17,207 nt of DNA. Source: Parcubacteria group bacterium (GTDB lineage: Bacteria > Patescibacteriota > Minisyncoccia > SW-4-49-11). The translations under genes were made by a program, and so were the position numbers. Location of the stretch: positions 1-17,207 of the forward strand of contig PXDG01000180.1 in assembly GCA_003565105.1 (NCBI GenBank), in the 5' to 3' direction. Positions 1 to 8,513 of this stretch are shown in pieces (positions within the stretch are counted from its first letter, which is position 1; every line of letters starts with the position of its first letter). The notes under the pieces were generated by a model. That model was not told the origin of the DNA and did no database searches. It was given only the letters and a program-made list of their open reading frames with translations.

Positions 1-216
1 ACCTGGATAACTGCTTTCTTCTATTAAATATTGTGTAAATGCTTGAGATATTGTATTTAATTCCGATTGTACAGATGCTTTTCTTACTTGAACTAACTGT
101 CTCTGTGGATTTATCGCCACAATCACTATAGCTGCTAAAGTTCCGATAGCTGCAATAACTAACAAAATTTCTAAGAGAGTGAAGGCTGATTTCTTATTTT
201 GATGATTATTTTTCAT
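1..216 (-). CDS. Type IV pilin-like prepilin, N-terminal part (cut by window edge)
   Basis: This is a partial gene: 72 codons are visible and the C-terminus lies beyond position 1. The product starts MKNNHQNKKSAFTLLEIL, which is a short basic leader, a prepilin peptidase site and a hydrophobic helix with the usual Glu at position 5 of the mature chain (E16). After the membrane helix comes the alpha-1 stretch containing INPQRQL and then RKASVQSELNTI, a pattern I associate with CPR pilins and pseudopilins. Such proteins are inserted in the inner membrane and polymerise into pili or pseudopili. The residue before the cleavage point is Ala11, where Gly is usual. The gene follows gatB after a 78-bp gap in which I see no convincing terminator or promoter, so co-transcription with gatB is possible. 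The upstream sequence has AGATAAG but no clear Shine-Dalgarno. The family call is firm; the exact role (major pilin, minor pilin or pseudopilin) cannot be told. Confidence 0.88.
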   Translation of the reverse strand, partial: MKNNHQNKKSAFTLLEILLVIAAIGTLAAIVIVAINPQRQLVQVRKASVQSELNTISQAFTQYLIEESSYPG

Positions 217-294
217 ACTATATTCTACTTATCTATGCTATGACAGTATCCCCTCAGGTGATTGTTTAAATAAACTAACTGGACTCAATCTATT

Positions 295-1803
295 TTATTC
301 ATTACTTTGAAGTGCATCTTCTAGTATCTGACGAGCAATCTGTGGATTAGCACTTCCTTTCGTTTGCTTCATCACTTGTCCAACTAAGAACTGTATTGCA
401 TTCAGATTTCCTCCACGATAATTCTCTACAACTTCAAAGTTCTGGGAAATCACGTCTTGCACTACCTTTAATAAAGCATCTGTATCATTCACTTGACGTA
501 ACCCTTGAGAATCGATAATTTCACTTGGATCACCACCTGTCTCTACCATAGTTGCCAGTACTGTTTGAGCTGCGGATGAAGAAATTTCTCCTGAACCTAC
601 AATCGTGATAAATTCTGCATAATTCTCAGCTGTAATTGAAGGAGTTTCAAACGATATATTTTTATCGGCGAACAATCTAAGTAACTCAGTTAACAAATAA
701 TTGGTAGTTAATTTTCGTAATTTACGATATCCTGAATCAATAGCTGGTTCAAATATTTCAGGATTCTTGGAACGATACCATTCAAGAAGTTCTGAAAGTG
801 TTGCTTCATAATAATGAGCTACTGCTTTTTCTCTAACTAAGGCATACACTTGTTGTTCAGTAAGTCCATACTCTTCCATAAAACGCTTTCTCTTTGCTAG
901 TGGGAGTTCTGAAATTCCTTGGGATGCTTCAGCTTGAATTTCAGAGGTTTCAAATGGAGGAATGTCAGGTTCGATAAAATATCGATAATCATGTGCATTT
1001 TCTTTTTTTCGTTGGGCAAAGGTCTTACCTTTCACATCATCCCAGCCTCGAGTTTCTTGAATTACAGACTCACCAGACTGAATAACTTGAGTTTGTCTGA
1101 GTATTTCATAAGTAATGCAGTTTTCAACTGCACGGAATGAATTTAAATTTTTAATCTCAACTTTAGTTCCAAAAGATTCAGTGCCTTTTGGCCGAAGAGA
1201 AATATTCACTTCACATCGCATCTGCCCACGTTCCATATCTGCATCAGATATATCAAGGTACCGTAAAATCATTTGAAGTTCTTCACAAAAAGTTCGAGCC
1301 TCTTCTGCTGTTCTAATATCTGGTTCGGTAACAAGCTCCATTAAAGGGATTCCTGCTCGATTATAATCTACTAAACTTTTTGTAGTACCTGCAGTGTGCG
1401 AAAGTTTCCCTGTATCCTCCTCCATATGAATCCGAGTAATACGGATATTTTTTTGACGTTCAGCAGTTTGGATCTCTAATCGTCCCCCATAACACAGAGG
1501 CCTCTCATATTGAGTAATTTGATATCCTTTTGGAAGGTCTGGATAAAAATAACTTTTTCTCTCAAACCAAGTATAATCTGCTATTGAGCACTCAAGAGCT
1601 TTTCCAAAACGGGCCAATTTGACCAAAGCTTCTCTATTTGGGACTGGTAATGTACCTGGCTGAGCAGTACAAATTGGACAAATATTAGTGTTCGGGATGG
1701 TTTCTAGTCCTAAATCATTTTTACAACTACAAAACATCTTGGATTGTGTTTTTGATTCAACGTGGACTTCCATCCCAATGACTGCTTCAAATTCTTGACT
1801 CAT
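295..1803 (-). CDS. gatB: Aspartyl/glutamyl-tRNA amidotransferase subunit B
   Basis: GatB is the kinase and tRNA-binding subunit of GatCAB. This cytoplasmic enzyme converts misacylated Glu-tRNA(Gln) and/or Asp-tRNA(Asn) to the amide form with ATP and glutamine-derived ammonia. The 502-residue length is slightly above the usual 475-490. Near the N-terminus are IGMEVHV (9-15) and the zinc-binding cysteines C25, C27, C42 and C45. Then come the signature FYPDLPKGYQITQYE (86-100), RIHMEEDTGKL (124-134) and VDYNRAGIPLMELVTEPD (145-162). The C-terminal third is the helical YqeY-like tRNA-binding tail. The gene starts 31 bp after the DHH-like gene, with no terminator or good promoter between, so the two probably share a transcript. 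gatA and gatC are not in the window, so GatCAB is not encoded as one operon here. No Shine-Dalgarno is visible; AGATAACC lies four bases before the ATG. The stop is TAA. Confidence 0.97.
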   Translation of the reverse strand: MSQEFEAVIGMEVHVESKTQSKMFCSCKNDLGLETIPNTNICPICTAQPGTLPVPNREALVKLARFGKALECSIADYTWFERKSYFYPDLPKGYQITQYERPLCYGGRLEIQTAERQKNIRITRIHMEEDTGKLSHTAGTTKSLVDYNRAGIPLMELVTEPDIRTAEEARTFCEELQMILRYLDISDADMERGQMRCEVNISLRPKGTESFGTKVEIKNLNSFRAVENCITYEILRQTQVIQSGESVIQETRGWDDVKGKTFAQRKKENAHDYRYFIEPDIPPFETSEIQAEASQGISELPLAKRKRFMEEYGLTEQQVYALVREKAVAHYYEATLSELLEWYRSKNPEIFEPAIDSGYRKLRKLTTNYLLTELLRLFADKNISFETPSITAENYAEFITIVGSGEISSSAAQTVLATMVETGGDPSEIIDSQGLRQVNDTDALLKVVQDVISQNFEVVENYRGGNLNAIQFLVGQVMKQTKGSANPQIARQILEDALQSNE

Positions 1804-1834
1804 AATTGGTTATCTAGATTTGTTATTCTACCAT

Positions 1835-3028
1835 CTATTGTACCAAATCTCCTTGAGAATGACTACCCTTAACAGACTCTGTTATAATTTGGTTTACTTC
1901 AGAGCAGGCTTGATGTACATCATCTTGGCTTGGATATGAATAACGAAAGGCTCCTAGATGCATTTCTCCATCCAATTTACTCTGAATCTTGCTCATAAGC
2001 TCCGAATCCTTTGTAATGAGGACTCCTTGTTTTACTGAGGATGATTCAATCATAATATGCAATATGCCTTGCTGGGTTTGAGTCAAAGATTGAATTTCCC
2101 TTATAATTTGATAGATATCAGCATTTGTTGTTCCTGTTTTTTCAAAATCATGACTATATAACTTCGAGAAAGAAAGTTTTATCGTATCTGATATTTGAAT
2201 ATCCTCAACGTGGGAGAGTACACGTCCTAACAGCTTTGTTTGTTCAAGACTTCTACTAGAATGAACCTCTGCTATATCATCCTTACTCAATTTAAGATAT
2301 TCTGGAGATATTTCTGCTCCTCTTTCCATTAATTCTGCGACGACTAAGTGAGTCCGAGGGCTTGTTTTCTTTGAAGTAAATTGTTTTGTCTCATATTCGA
2401 GACCACTTCTCAACTGATTCAATATTTTACGAGAAAAATAGGGCTGATACGACTCTTTCATCATCATAAATATCATCTCTGATATTCCAGATATGTGAGC
2501 TTCTATCCACGAAATATCTGTATACGGATTTATTAAAGGAGCAGTAGAAAAGGATATGATGTCTACGTGCTCTATTAATTCACTTACTTGAGATGAATAA
2601 GCGTCTTTAGGGTCGCTTAAAACATTAAGAGTAAGAATCAAATCATATCTAAAAGTACCCGTTTGAATAGAAACTGCCTCGGCAGGAATACGGAACTCAT
2701 CAGGAGTAAGAAAAATTTGAAGGGTATCTAGAGTTTGATTGTAGCGCAACTCTTTAATCGGATGTTTCTGTGTATTTACTTCAATAATGGTATCACCTAT
2801 TATATGATCTTGATCCTGAAATAAGGCATTCTTTTCTTGAAACTCTCGAGGGAGTTCCCCATTACTAGGCATTAAAATATAAGCTTCTTTACCTAATGAT
2901 TCTAACAAATAGACAAAGGATACTGAAGCATATAACTCTTCTCTCCAAGACCCAAGAGGAAGTATAATAAGAACTCTCTGTGATTGTTTGACTTTTTCTT
3001 GAATGACTCTTCGAATTTCAAACGACAT
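1835..3028 (-). CDS. Degenerate DHH-family (NrnA-like) phosphoesterase homologue, probable pseudoenzyme
   Basis: The fold is recognisable from the order of landmarks rather than from catalytic motifs. VLIILP then LLESLGKEAYIL (19-52) matches the first Rossmann-like segment of NrnA/RecJ-type DHH proteins. DLILTLN (129-135) sits at motif II, DISWIEAHISGISEMIF (171-187) matches the strand and helix that follow DHH, and SPRTHLVVAELMERGAE (223-239) matches the conserved SPRT/AAELLEAGAD region. The metal-binding residues are gone: motif I reads LGSWREEL (25-32) instead of an HxNPDGDA-type motif, motif II ends in Asn, DHH itself is replaced by SFS (159-161), and the fourth motif is EYET (211-214). 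An extra beta-rich segment (about 75-125) separates motifs I and II. Active relatives degrade oligoribonucleotides or pAp in the cytoplasm; this one is unlikely to hydrolyse anything and may bind nucleic acid or a partner. It probably heads a two-gene unit with gatB. The fold call is an inference from pattern. Confidence 0.72.
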   Translation of the reverse strand: MSFEIRRVIQEKVKQSQRVLIILPLGSWREELYASVSFVYLLESLGKEAYILMPSNGELPREFQEKNALFQDQDHIIGDTIIEVNTQKHPIKELRYNQTLDTLQIFLTPDEFRIPAEAVSIQTGTFRYDLILTLNVLSDPKDAYSSQVSELIEHVDIISFSTAPLINPYTDISWIEAHISGISEMIFMMMKESYQPYFSRKILNQLRSGLEYETKQFTSKKTSPRTHLVVAELMERGAEISPEYLKLSKDDIAEVHSSRSLEQTKLLGRVLSHVEDIQISDTIKLSFSKLYSHDFEKTGTTNADIYQIIREIQSLTQTQQGILHIMIESSSVKQGVLITKDSELMSKIQSKLDGEMHLGAFRYSYPSQDDVHQACSEVNQIITESVKGSHSQGDLVQ

Positions 3029-3060
3029 AAAGATACAAATATAACTGATATATTATATTT

Positions 3061-3089
3061 AGTATACTCTGTTTCTTATTTTTCGTCTA
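3061..3089 (-). promoter_or_regulatory. Candidate sigma-70 promoter for the DHH-like gene and gatB
   Basis: On the minus strand TAGACG (3084-3089) is separated by 17 bp from TATACT (3061-3066). This would give a leader of roughly 25 bases before the ATG at 3028. It lies in the 108-bp gap after the fibre-like gene, where no terminator is evident. AT-rich sequence makes chance -10 matches common, so this is a candidate only. Confidence 0.45.
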
Positions 3090-3136
3090 TAGATATAAGA
3101 TGAGCGTACGATTATAGAATATATAATTAAACCATA

Positions 3137-5131
3137 TTATTCTATTTGAACGATTCTATTTGATGAATTTGATTTATATGTAGTGAAATCCCCTCCCGCC
3201 AGAATTTTACCATTATTTCTTATAAATGTCACATACACTCTATCATCAAATCCCACACCGAAATCAAAGCTACTGTCTTGACTACCATTAGTATTTAAGC
3301 GTATGATTCTATTCGCAGAACTACCATCAAATGAAGAAAATATTCCACCAACAACAATTTTATCATCTTCCTGAACAGATATTGACATAACTCTATCATT
3401 AAAGCTTCCCCCTACATCAAATGAACTATCAATACTTCCATTACTATTGAGTTGTACCAGCCTACTATGCGAAGCACCATTATATTGAGAAAACTGTCCT
3501 CCAACGATTATTTTTCCATCATTTTTTTGTTTAACAGAATACGTAAGGTTATCAAATCCGCTACCAATATCAAATGTAGTATCTCTTGACCCGTCTGAAT
3601 TCAACCGAATTATATAATTTGCAGATACACCTTGATAAGTAGAAAAATCTCCTCCCACTAGAATTTTACCATCATCTTGAATGTCAACTGATCTCACTCG
3701 ACCATTAAACCCAGATCCAACATCAAAGCTGACATCCCTACTTCCATCTGGATTTAATCGAATCACCCTGTTTGAAGAAGTGCCATTATAGTTAGAAAAA
3801 TCTCCACCTGCGACAATCCTACCATCATCTTGTATCACTAAATCATATATGAAGTTATTTAATCCACTCCCAACATCAAAGCTAGTGTCTCTACTCCCAT
3901 CTGGATTTAATCGAATCACCCTGTTTGAAGAAGTGCCATTATACGATGTAAACATTCCTCCTGCAACTATTCTGCCATCACTTTGGACAGCAATTTTATA
4001 TACTCTATTATTAAATCCTGTTCCAGTATCAAAACTCAAATCAGGACTTCCATCCTCATTTATGCGAATTAAATGATTGAAATTAGATCCTTGATATAAA
4101 GTAAAATCTCCTCCCACTAAAACTTTATCATCATTCTGAGTAGCCACAGTATACACTCTATTATTAAACCCCGTACCTACATCAAAGCTACTATCAATCT
4201 CTCCTGAGGCGTATGTAATAGGAGAAGGAGTTGGTATATCATCTGTATAGGCAAGCTCTCTCCACTCACCCTCCGAAAAGACTTCTAACCGAAATGTTTC
4301 TGTATTATACCGAATCATACCATTGGCTCCTGTCGGCCGTTCTGCTATTGTTCCCCGAGGTAACCGAATAGCATCCGTAGCTGTTATATCTAAAGAAACT
4401 TGAGGGCTACTATTTCCTATTCCAATCCTCCCATTCTCATCAATTTGAAGTCTTTCAACTCCTCCTGTATACAGAGATAACTCTCCTGCTCCACTATCAT
4501 TAATACCTGCCCCACTACTTCCCAGAGCCAATCGTAATGTTCCTGGACTTGCTGTTCCTATTCCCACATTTCCTCCTCCACTTGGAGTTTCAAATATTAA
4601 GTTCCCTATCTCATCGATGGATACGGTGTTTTCATTTCCTGCTCCATCTGCTACCAGTTGCCGTGCTGATATTGCTGAAAACGTTGATCCAATCCTTCTT
4701 CGAGGAGCAAACACTTCATCAAAAGTTTCTGGACTATCTATATTGGTTCCTAACTGTAACTCTAAATAGAGACTGCTATTATTGATGACTTCTCTGAGTA
4801 GTGGATTACATTCTCCTAGCATTACCTCTATTTTTCCATCAATAATTTCAACAGGTTCACATAAAAATCCATTTTCTGAGGTGTAATCTTCTTGACCATT
4901 TCTAATCTCTTCATAAATAGCTGTTCCTCCAAACTCTTCCTGATAAAGAAGTATTCGTATGTTGTACACACCTTCTTCTATCAAATCACCATTTGTATCA
5001 GATACAACAGCACTATAGGGTATGGTGTTATTTACTCCTCCAGGAGCACCATAAGCCACTCCGAAAACACTTATTAATCCAACAAATATTCCAATATATA
5101 TTATATTTTTCACTATATTCAATACTTGCAT
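3137..5131 (-). CDS. Secreted fibre-like surface protein with seven C-terminal delta-60 (beta-propeller) repeats
   Basis: The product has 664 residues. Residues 1-28 form a Sec signal peptide (hydrophobic 10-25, likely cut after AYG at 26-28). Residues 30-160 form a beta-rich N-terminal domain of a kind seen in secreted proteins of Bacteroidetes and CPR bacteria. Next come two motifs typical of tail-fibre-like proteins, VGIGTASPG (189-197) and IGIGNSSPQVSLDI (236-249). A GTIAERPTGANGMIRYNTET block (260-279) with GEWREL (288-293) follows, also familiar from phage tail fibres. Residues 315-664 are seven tandem 51-residue delta-60 repeats of the type SFDVGxGFxxRVxxxxxQxDGKIxxGGxF. No C-terminal anchor or sorting signal is visible, so it is probably released or held by its N-terminal domains. 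Two cysteines (C91, C108) could form a disulphide. It is transcribed alone from its own promoter. GAAGGA (5147-5152) is the clearest Shine-Dalgarno in the window, though 15 bases from the ATG. Function is unknown; adhesion or ligand binding is an inference. Confidence 0.85.
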   Translation of the reverse strand: MQVLNIVKNIIYIGIFVGLISVFGVAYGAPGGVNNTIPYSAVVSDTNGDLIEEGVYNIRILLYQEEFGGTAIYEEIRNGQEDYTSENGFLCEPVEIIDGKIEVMLGECNPLLREVINNSSLYLELQLGTNIDSPETFDEVFAPRRRIGSTFSAISARQLVADGAGNENTVSIDEIGNLIFETPSGGGNVGIGTASPGTLRLALGSSGAGINDSGAGELSLYTGGVERLQIDENGRIGIGNSSPQVSLDITATDAIRLPRGTIAERPTGANGMIRYNTETFRLEVFSEGEWRELAYTDDIPTPSPITYASGEIDSSFDVGTGFNNRVYTVATQNDDKVLVGGDFTLYQGSNFNHLIRINEDGSPDLSFDTGTGFNNRVYKIAVQSDGRIVAGGMFTSYNGTSSNRVIRLNPDGSRDTSFDVGSGLNNFIYDLVIQDDGRIVAGGDFSNYNGTSSNRVIRLNPDGSRDVSFDVGSGFNGRVRSVDIQDDGKILVGGDFSTYQGVSANYIIRLNSDGSRDTTFDIGSGFDNLTYSVKQKNDGKIIVGGQFSQYNGASHSRLVQLNSNGSIDSSFDVGGSFNDRVMSISVQEDDKIVVGGIFSSFDGSSANRIIRLNTNGSQDSSFDFGVGFDDRVYVTFIRNNGKILAGGDFTTYKSNSSNRIVQIE
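3140..4189 (-). repeat. Seven tandem 153-bp units encoding delta-60 repeats
   Basis: Units run 4037-4189, 3884-4036, 3731-3883, 3578-3730, 3425-3577, 3272-3424 and a shorter last unit, 3140-3271. Each full unit is exactly 51 codons, without indels. Units 2 and 3 share an exact 47-bp stretch (3897-3943 and 3744-3790) at the same phase, while other units have diverged at the DNA level. The last unit lacks the LNxDGSxDS end, and a matching SGEIDS precedes unit 1. Confidence 0.9.
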
Positions 5132-5175
5132 ATCATAATTTTTATATCCTTCTATATTTAACTATTCTTTCTTTT

Positions 5176-5205
5176 ATTATACCAAACTCTTTGCATTTTG
5201 TACAA
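5176..5205 (-). promoter_or_regulatory. Promoter of the delta-60 repeat protein
   Basis: On the minus strand TTGTAC (5200-5205) and a perfect TATAAT (5176-5181) are 18 bp apart, and TGG directly before the -10 gives an extended -10 element. The -35 begins three bases after the stop codon of the helicase gene. The predicted start is about 40 bases before the ATG at 5131. This is among the best promoter matches in the window. Confidence 0.7.
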
Positions 5206-5208
5206 GGG

Positions 5209-8200
5209 TTATATATCCCCATTGAACAAGTCTTCTATAAACCTTTTTTGACCAGTCTTATTATCTTTCTGATACTCACTTATATCAGGGAAGTCGAGTG
5301 ACATTATTTTATGATATACAATATTCATTAATTGAGTACACACCTCTTGTTCTTCTAGTGTTATATTCATTGATAATGAAATAAATGATTCGTTTTGTGG
5401 CTCAAGAAAGTCAATCCTTCCTTCAATGGTAGATAGATTCTCGATTAATCCAGCTTGTTTCACCATCAAAGCATAAAATATCAATTGCCGACGATATCCA
5501 TCTAATTTATCTTGTTTATTACTATCCTTCCAATTCTGGAGAGGATCTGCTGTCTTAAAGTCAACGACTGTTAAAGCTCCTTGTTCTGGAAACAATTCAA
5601 TACGATCAATAGCACCAGTTACTGGAACCTGATCCACCATCATATGGAACTTCCCAAAAGAATATTCTGAATGATGCTGGGTATAAAACTCAGCACTCTT
5701 TTGTTGTAGAAAAAGAGGTAATATATTTTGAATTTTATCCATCATTCGTAAATGGTCCATGGGTGATAACCGATCTTTACGAAGCCGTTCTTCAAACAAC
5801 TCTAATAACTGTGCCTCTTCAGGAATAACACGACCTTCCTGAACTCTCTGAGAAATAGTTTGAATAATCTTATGAAAAGCATTTCCATAAGCTGCTTTTG
5901 GAGAACTCATCCGTGGCATACGTAGAATATATTGCTCTAATACACTCATAGGACCTCCATACCTTACATCTAAAAAAGCATTGAAATGACTTGGTGCCAT
6001 ACGATACTCCATTAAGGCTGACTCTAAAAAACGATGTTCCGCCGTCGAGAATGTTAAGCCAGTGTCAATATCCCAAGCTTGTTGAATATTTTCTGAGATT
6101 CTTTGCCCTTCTATTTGCTGTGATGGAAGAAAATCGAGGTACCCCAAGGCTTTTACTTCTTTTCCTTTTTCATCCCAGGTATGACTCACTAAGTAGAGAT
6201 TTTGTTTCGCTCGTGTTAAGGCCACAAAAAACAATCTCAAATGATCGTCTAAGTTCTCTTTCTGTGGCTGAATAGGCAGATTAGTGGAAAAGCTAATAGT
6301 ATCTGTTCGCCCTTTACTCGCCCATCCTTTTTGGGATACATTCAAGAGAAATACCGTTCGAAATTCTAGTCCTTTGGATTTATGCGCAGTCATACACTGA
6401 ACTCCGTATCGGCCACTACGAAAAGGATCTACTGAGTGTATACCGCCTCCAATTGCATACATATCCACAACCCGTAACGCTTCATTCAATAAGATGATAG
6501 CATATGATCGATACTCCTTAATAGTCTTTATAAACTGCCTGAGAGTAGCTAACCTACTAATATACTCTATGGATCCTTGACTTAATTCATCGTGGCCAAA
6601 ATAATAAGCTTTGTAGGGAGTCATCAATCCATCCACGGCACCTTCTTTCTCTCCAATTAGAGAATATAATATGCGCTCCATAGGTTCACTCAGAGCTGCA
6701 ACTGCTAACTCCTGAAAAATACGTGCTATTGTCGGTAAAGAGGGGTGTGATGAAGACTTCATTCGCTCGATCCATGAACCAGTACTCCGTCCATTGTGAT
6801 GAAAAAACTCCCAGATATCTAATCGGGATATCCCCCAGAATGGGTACGAAATAATTTCTGGTAAAAGGTCATCCCGTGGCGATCCCCCTGGACGGAGCGA
6901 ATCTATGTATCTCGCCATTGTTACTAACTGATGAATATGGGTTTGTTGAAGTACATCTTGAGCTTTATCATATTCGACGGGTATATCTCGTGCGATAAGG
7001 TAGGGAATACAGTCTTGAAGCCATTGATGCTTTTTAGAAATGATAGCTATTTCTTGCGGCTCGTGCCCAGTATCTATAAGTTCTTGAATTTTTTGAGCTA
7101 TCCAACTATATTCTTCTTCTACACTGTGCACCTGACCAAGAATAATATCTCCTGCTGCTACATCTCCTGCTGCTATAAGATTTTTGTTAATATCTTCAAG
7201 AACATTCTCCAGTCTATCTTGACCTTGAGTAATTAACTGCCTCGCTGTATCAAGCACAGTTTGGTGTGAACGATAATTATGAATCAAGGTGACAAACTGA
7301 GTCCCTGGGAAATGCTTACTAAAATGAATAATATTAGATACCTCCGCACCCTGAAACCGATAAATTCCCTGATCATCATCTCCTACCGCTAAAATATTTG
7401 GACAATCAATATCACGAGTCAATTGATAGAGCATCTGCATCTGAGCATCATTCGTATCTTGGAATTCATCAACGAGAAGATACTGATAGGTATTCTGAAT
7501 AACACTCCGTAAAGAAGCATTTTGTTTCAATTCTTGTACCGCAAACACAATCATATCAGAGAAATCAAATAATCCACGCTGTTCAAGCTCCTGCTGATAC
7601 TGCTGATACACATCAGCTAAATATCCAAGCTTTTGTGTCTTTCGAGTCTCTTTTAAGCGCCGGTTTCCTTGTGTATCTTTTTCAAAATAGGAAGTTTTAA
7701 ACGTACTTAAGGGGGTTGCTTTTTGCATTTCTTCACATTCATTTAATCGAGTTTGAATGATCTGAATATATTGGGAAGTGAGACTTGGGAAGTAATCATG
7801 TACACTTTTTTGATCTTGGGTCAAAATATCTGCGAGAACTTGTTCCCATTGCTTCCACCCTTCTTTTTTTCGTAAAGACAGGTGGGAAGCTTCAACTAGA
7901 ATAGGTTCTAGATATTGTAATTCTTTACGATTTCTTTCCAAAATCTGATGCAGTTCTTCTGGTGGTAACCCTGCTTTTTTTAAATGTCCCATAGCAGTTT
8001 TAATGTCTGACAACTGACTATACTCACCCGCTCTCATTGTCCGTAAAGGGTTATCATATGTTAGGCCATCAAGAATTTCTGTTAATATTTCATTTGTTTC
8101 AATGGGATCAATGAGTGTCAAATCTCTATATTGCGGGACATATTCTCCATACTGTTGAATAATTTCTGCCCCAAAACTATGGAACGTGTAAATACCTACT

Positions 8201-8460
8201 CGATATGCATCGGCTCCAATAAACCTCCTCAATCTCTCACGCATATTTTCAGATGCCGCATCAGTAAATGTCAAACATAAAATATTTTCTGGAAGAATAT
8301 CTTTTTGATTCAAAATATTCACCACACGCAAAGCTAATAGCTGAGTCTTTCCAGAACCAGGACCAGCCACAACTAAAACAGGCCCATCAATAGTATCTAC
8401 CGCTTTTTTTTGCTGTTGATTAAGTTTATTATATTCTGTCTCAAATGAAGAATGTATCAT
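5209..8460 (-). CDS. UvrD/PcrA-family DNA helicase with C-terminal RecB-type PD-(D/E)XK nuclease domain
   Basis: This 1083-residue superfamily 1 helicase has its motifs in order: Walker A GPGSGKT (33-39), motif Ia LTFTDAASENMRERL (63-77), Walker B DEFQDT (331-336), GDDDQGIYRFQGA (360-372), NYRS (395-398), TAHKSKGLEF (motif V) and FFVALTRAKQNLYL (motif VI). The last 230 residues carry a RecB/AddA-type nuclease: H863 in GNAFHK, D952 in GAIDRIE, D967 and K969 in VVDFKT, and Q992/Y996 in QLIFYA. No four-cysteine iron-sulphur cluster surrounds it, which separates it from AddB and Cas4. The expected role is ATP-driven unwinding and resection of damaged or broken DNA. Plain UvrD/PcrA is about 720 residues, and AddA works with AddB, for which no gene is visible here. 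Its promoter overlaps the nrdAB terminator. AGATAACC lies seven bases before the ATG. The stop is TAA. Confidence 0.93.
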   Translation of the reverse strand: MIHSSFETEYNKLNQQQKKAVDTIDGPVLVVAGPGSGKTQLLALRVVNILNQKDILPENILCLTFTDAASENMRERLRRFIGADAYRVGIYTFHSFGAEIIQQYGEYVPQYRDLTLIDPIETNEILTEILDGLTYDNPLRTMRAGEYSQLSDIKTAMGHLKKAGLPPEELHQILERNRKELQYLEPILVEASHLSLRKKEGWKQWEQVLADILTQDQKSVHDYFPSLTSQYIQIIQTRLNECEEMQKATPLSTFKTSYFEKDTQGNRRLKETRKTQKLGYLADVYQQYQQELEQRGLFDFSDMIVFAVQELKQNASLRSVIQNTYQYLLVDEFQDTNDAQMQMLYQLTRDIDCPNILAVGDDDQGIYRFQGAEVSNIIHFSKHFPGTQFVTLIHNYRSHQTVLDTARQLITQGQDRLENVLEDINKNLIAAGDVAAGDIILGQVHSVEEEYSWIAQKIQELIDTGHEPQEIAIISKKHQWLQDCIPYLIARDIPVEYDKAQDVLQQTHIHQLVTMARYIDSLRPGGSPRDDLLPEIISYPFWGISRLDIWEFFHHNGRSTGSWIERMKSSSHPSLPTIARIFQELAVAALSEPMERILYSLIGEKEGAVDGLMTPYKAYYFGHDELSQGSIEYISRLATLRQFIKTIKEYRSYAIILLNEALRVVDMYAIGGGIHSVDPFRSGRYGVQCMTAHKSKGLEFRTVFLLNVSQKGWASKGRTDTISFSTNLPIQPQKENLDDHLRLFFVALTRAKQNLYLVSHTWDEKGKEVKALGYLDFLPSQQIEGQRISENIQQAWDIDTGLTFSTAEHRFLESALMEYRMAPSHFNAFLDVRYGGPMSVLEQYILRMPRMSSPKAAYGNAFHKIIQTISQRVQEGRVIPEEAQLLELFEERLRKDRLSPMDHLRMMDKIQNILPLFLQQKSAEFYTQHHSEYSFGKFHMMVDQVPVTGAIDRIELFPEQGALTVVDFKTADPLQNWKDSNKQDKLDGYRRQLIFYALMVKQAGLIENLSTIEGRIDFLEPQNESFISLSMNITLEEQEVCTQLMNIVYHKIMSLDFPDISEYQKDNKTGQKRFIEDLFNGDI

Positions 8461-8483
8461 ATACTACGGTTATCTTACTTTTT

Positions 8484-8513
8484 ATTATACGCTATTTTGT
8501 ATCAAAAAACCAA
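8484..8513 (-). promoter_or_regulatory. Promoter of the helicase-nuclease gene
   Basis: A perfect TATAAT lies at 8484-8489 on the minus strand, 18 bp from a weak -35, TTGGTT (8508-8513). The -35 is formed by the distal arm and T-run of the preceding terminator, so the two elements share about ten bases. The leader would be roughly 15-20 bases before the ATG at 8460. Confidence 0.5.

Noticed and set aside
264..275. GTTTAAATAAAC between gatB and the first prepilin as an operator or terminator
   Set aside because: The arms are only five bases with a two-base centre and no T-run; too weak to call.
919..1140. Plus-strand open frames, for example here and inside the fibre-like, helicase and nrdA genes
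   Set aside because: They lie wholly opposite well-conserved minus-strand genes and their translations resemble no family; they are shadows.
3137..5131. Prophage tail-fibre gene
   Set aside because: The fibre-type motifs are real, but the protein has a Sec signal peptide and no phage gene is nearby; such motifs are common in secreted bacterial proteins.
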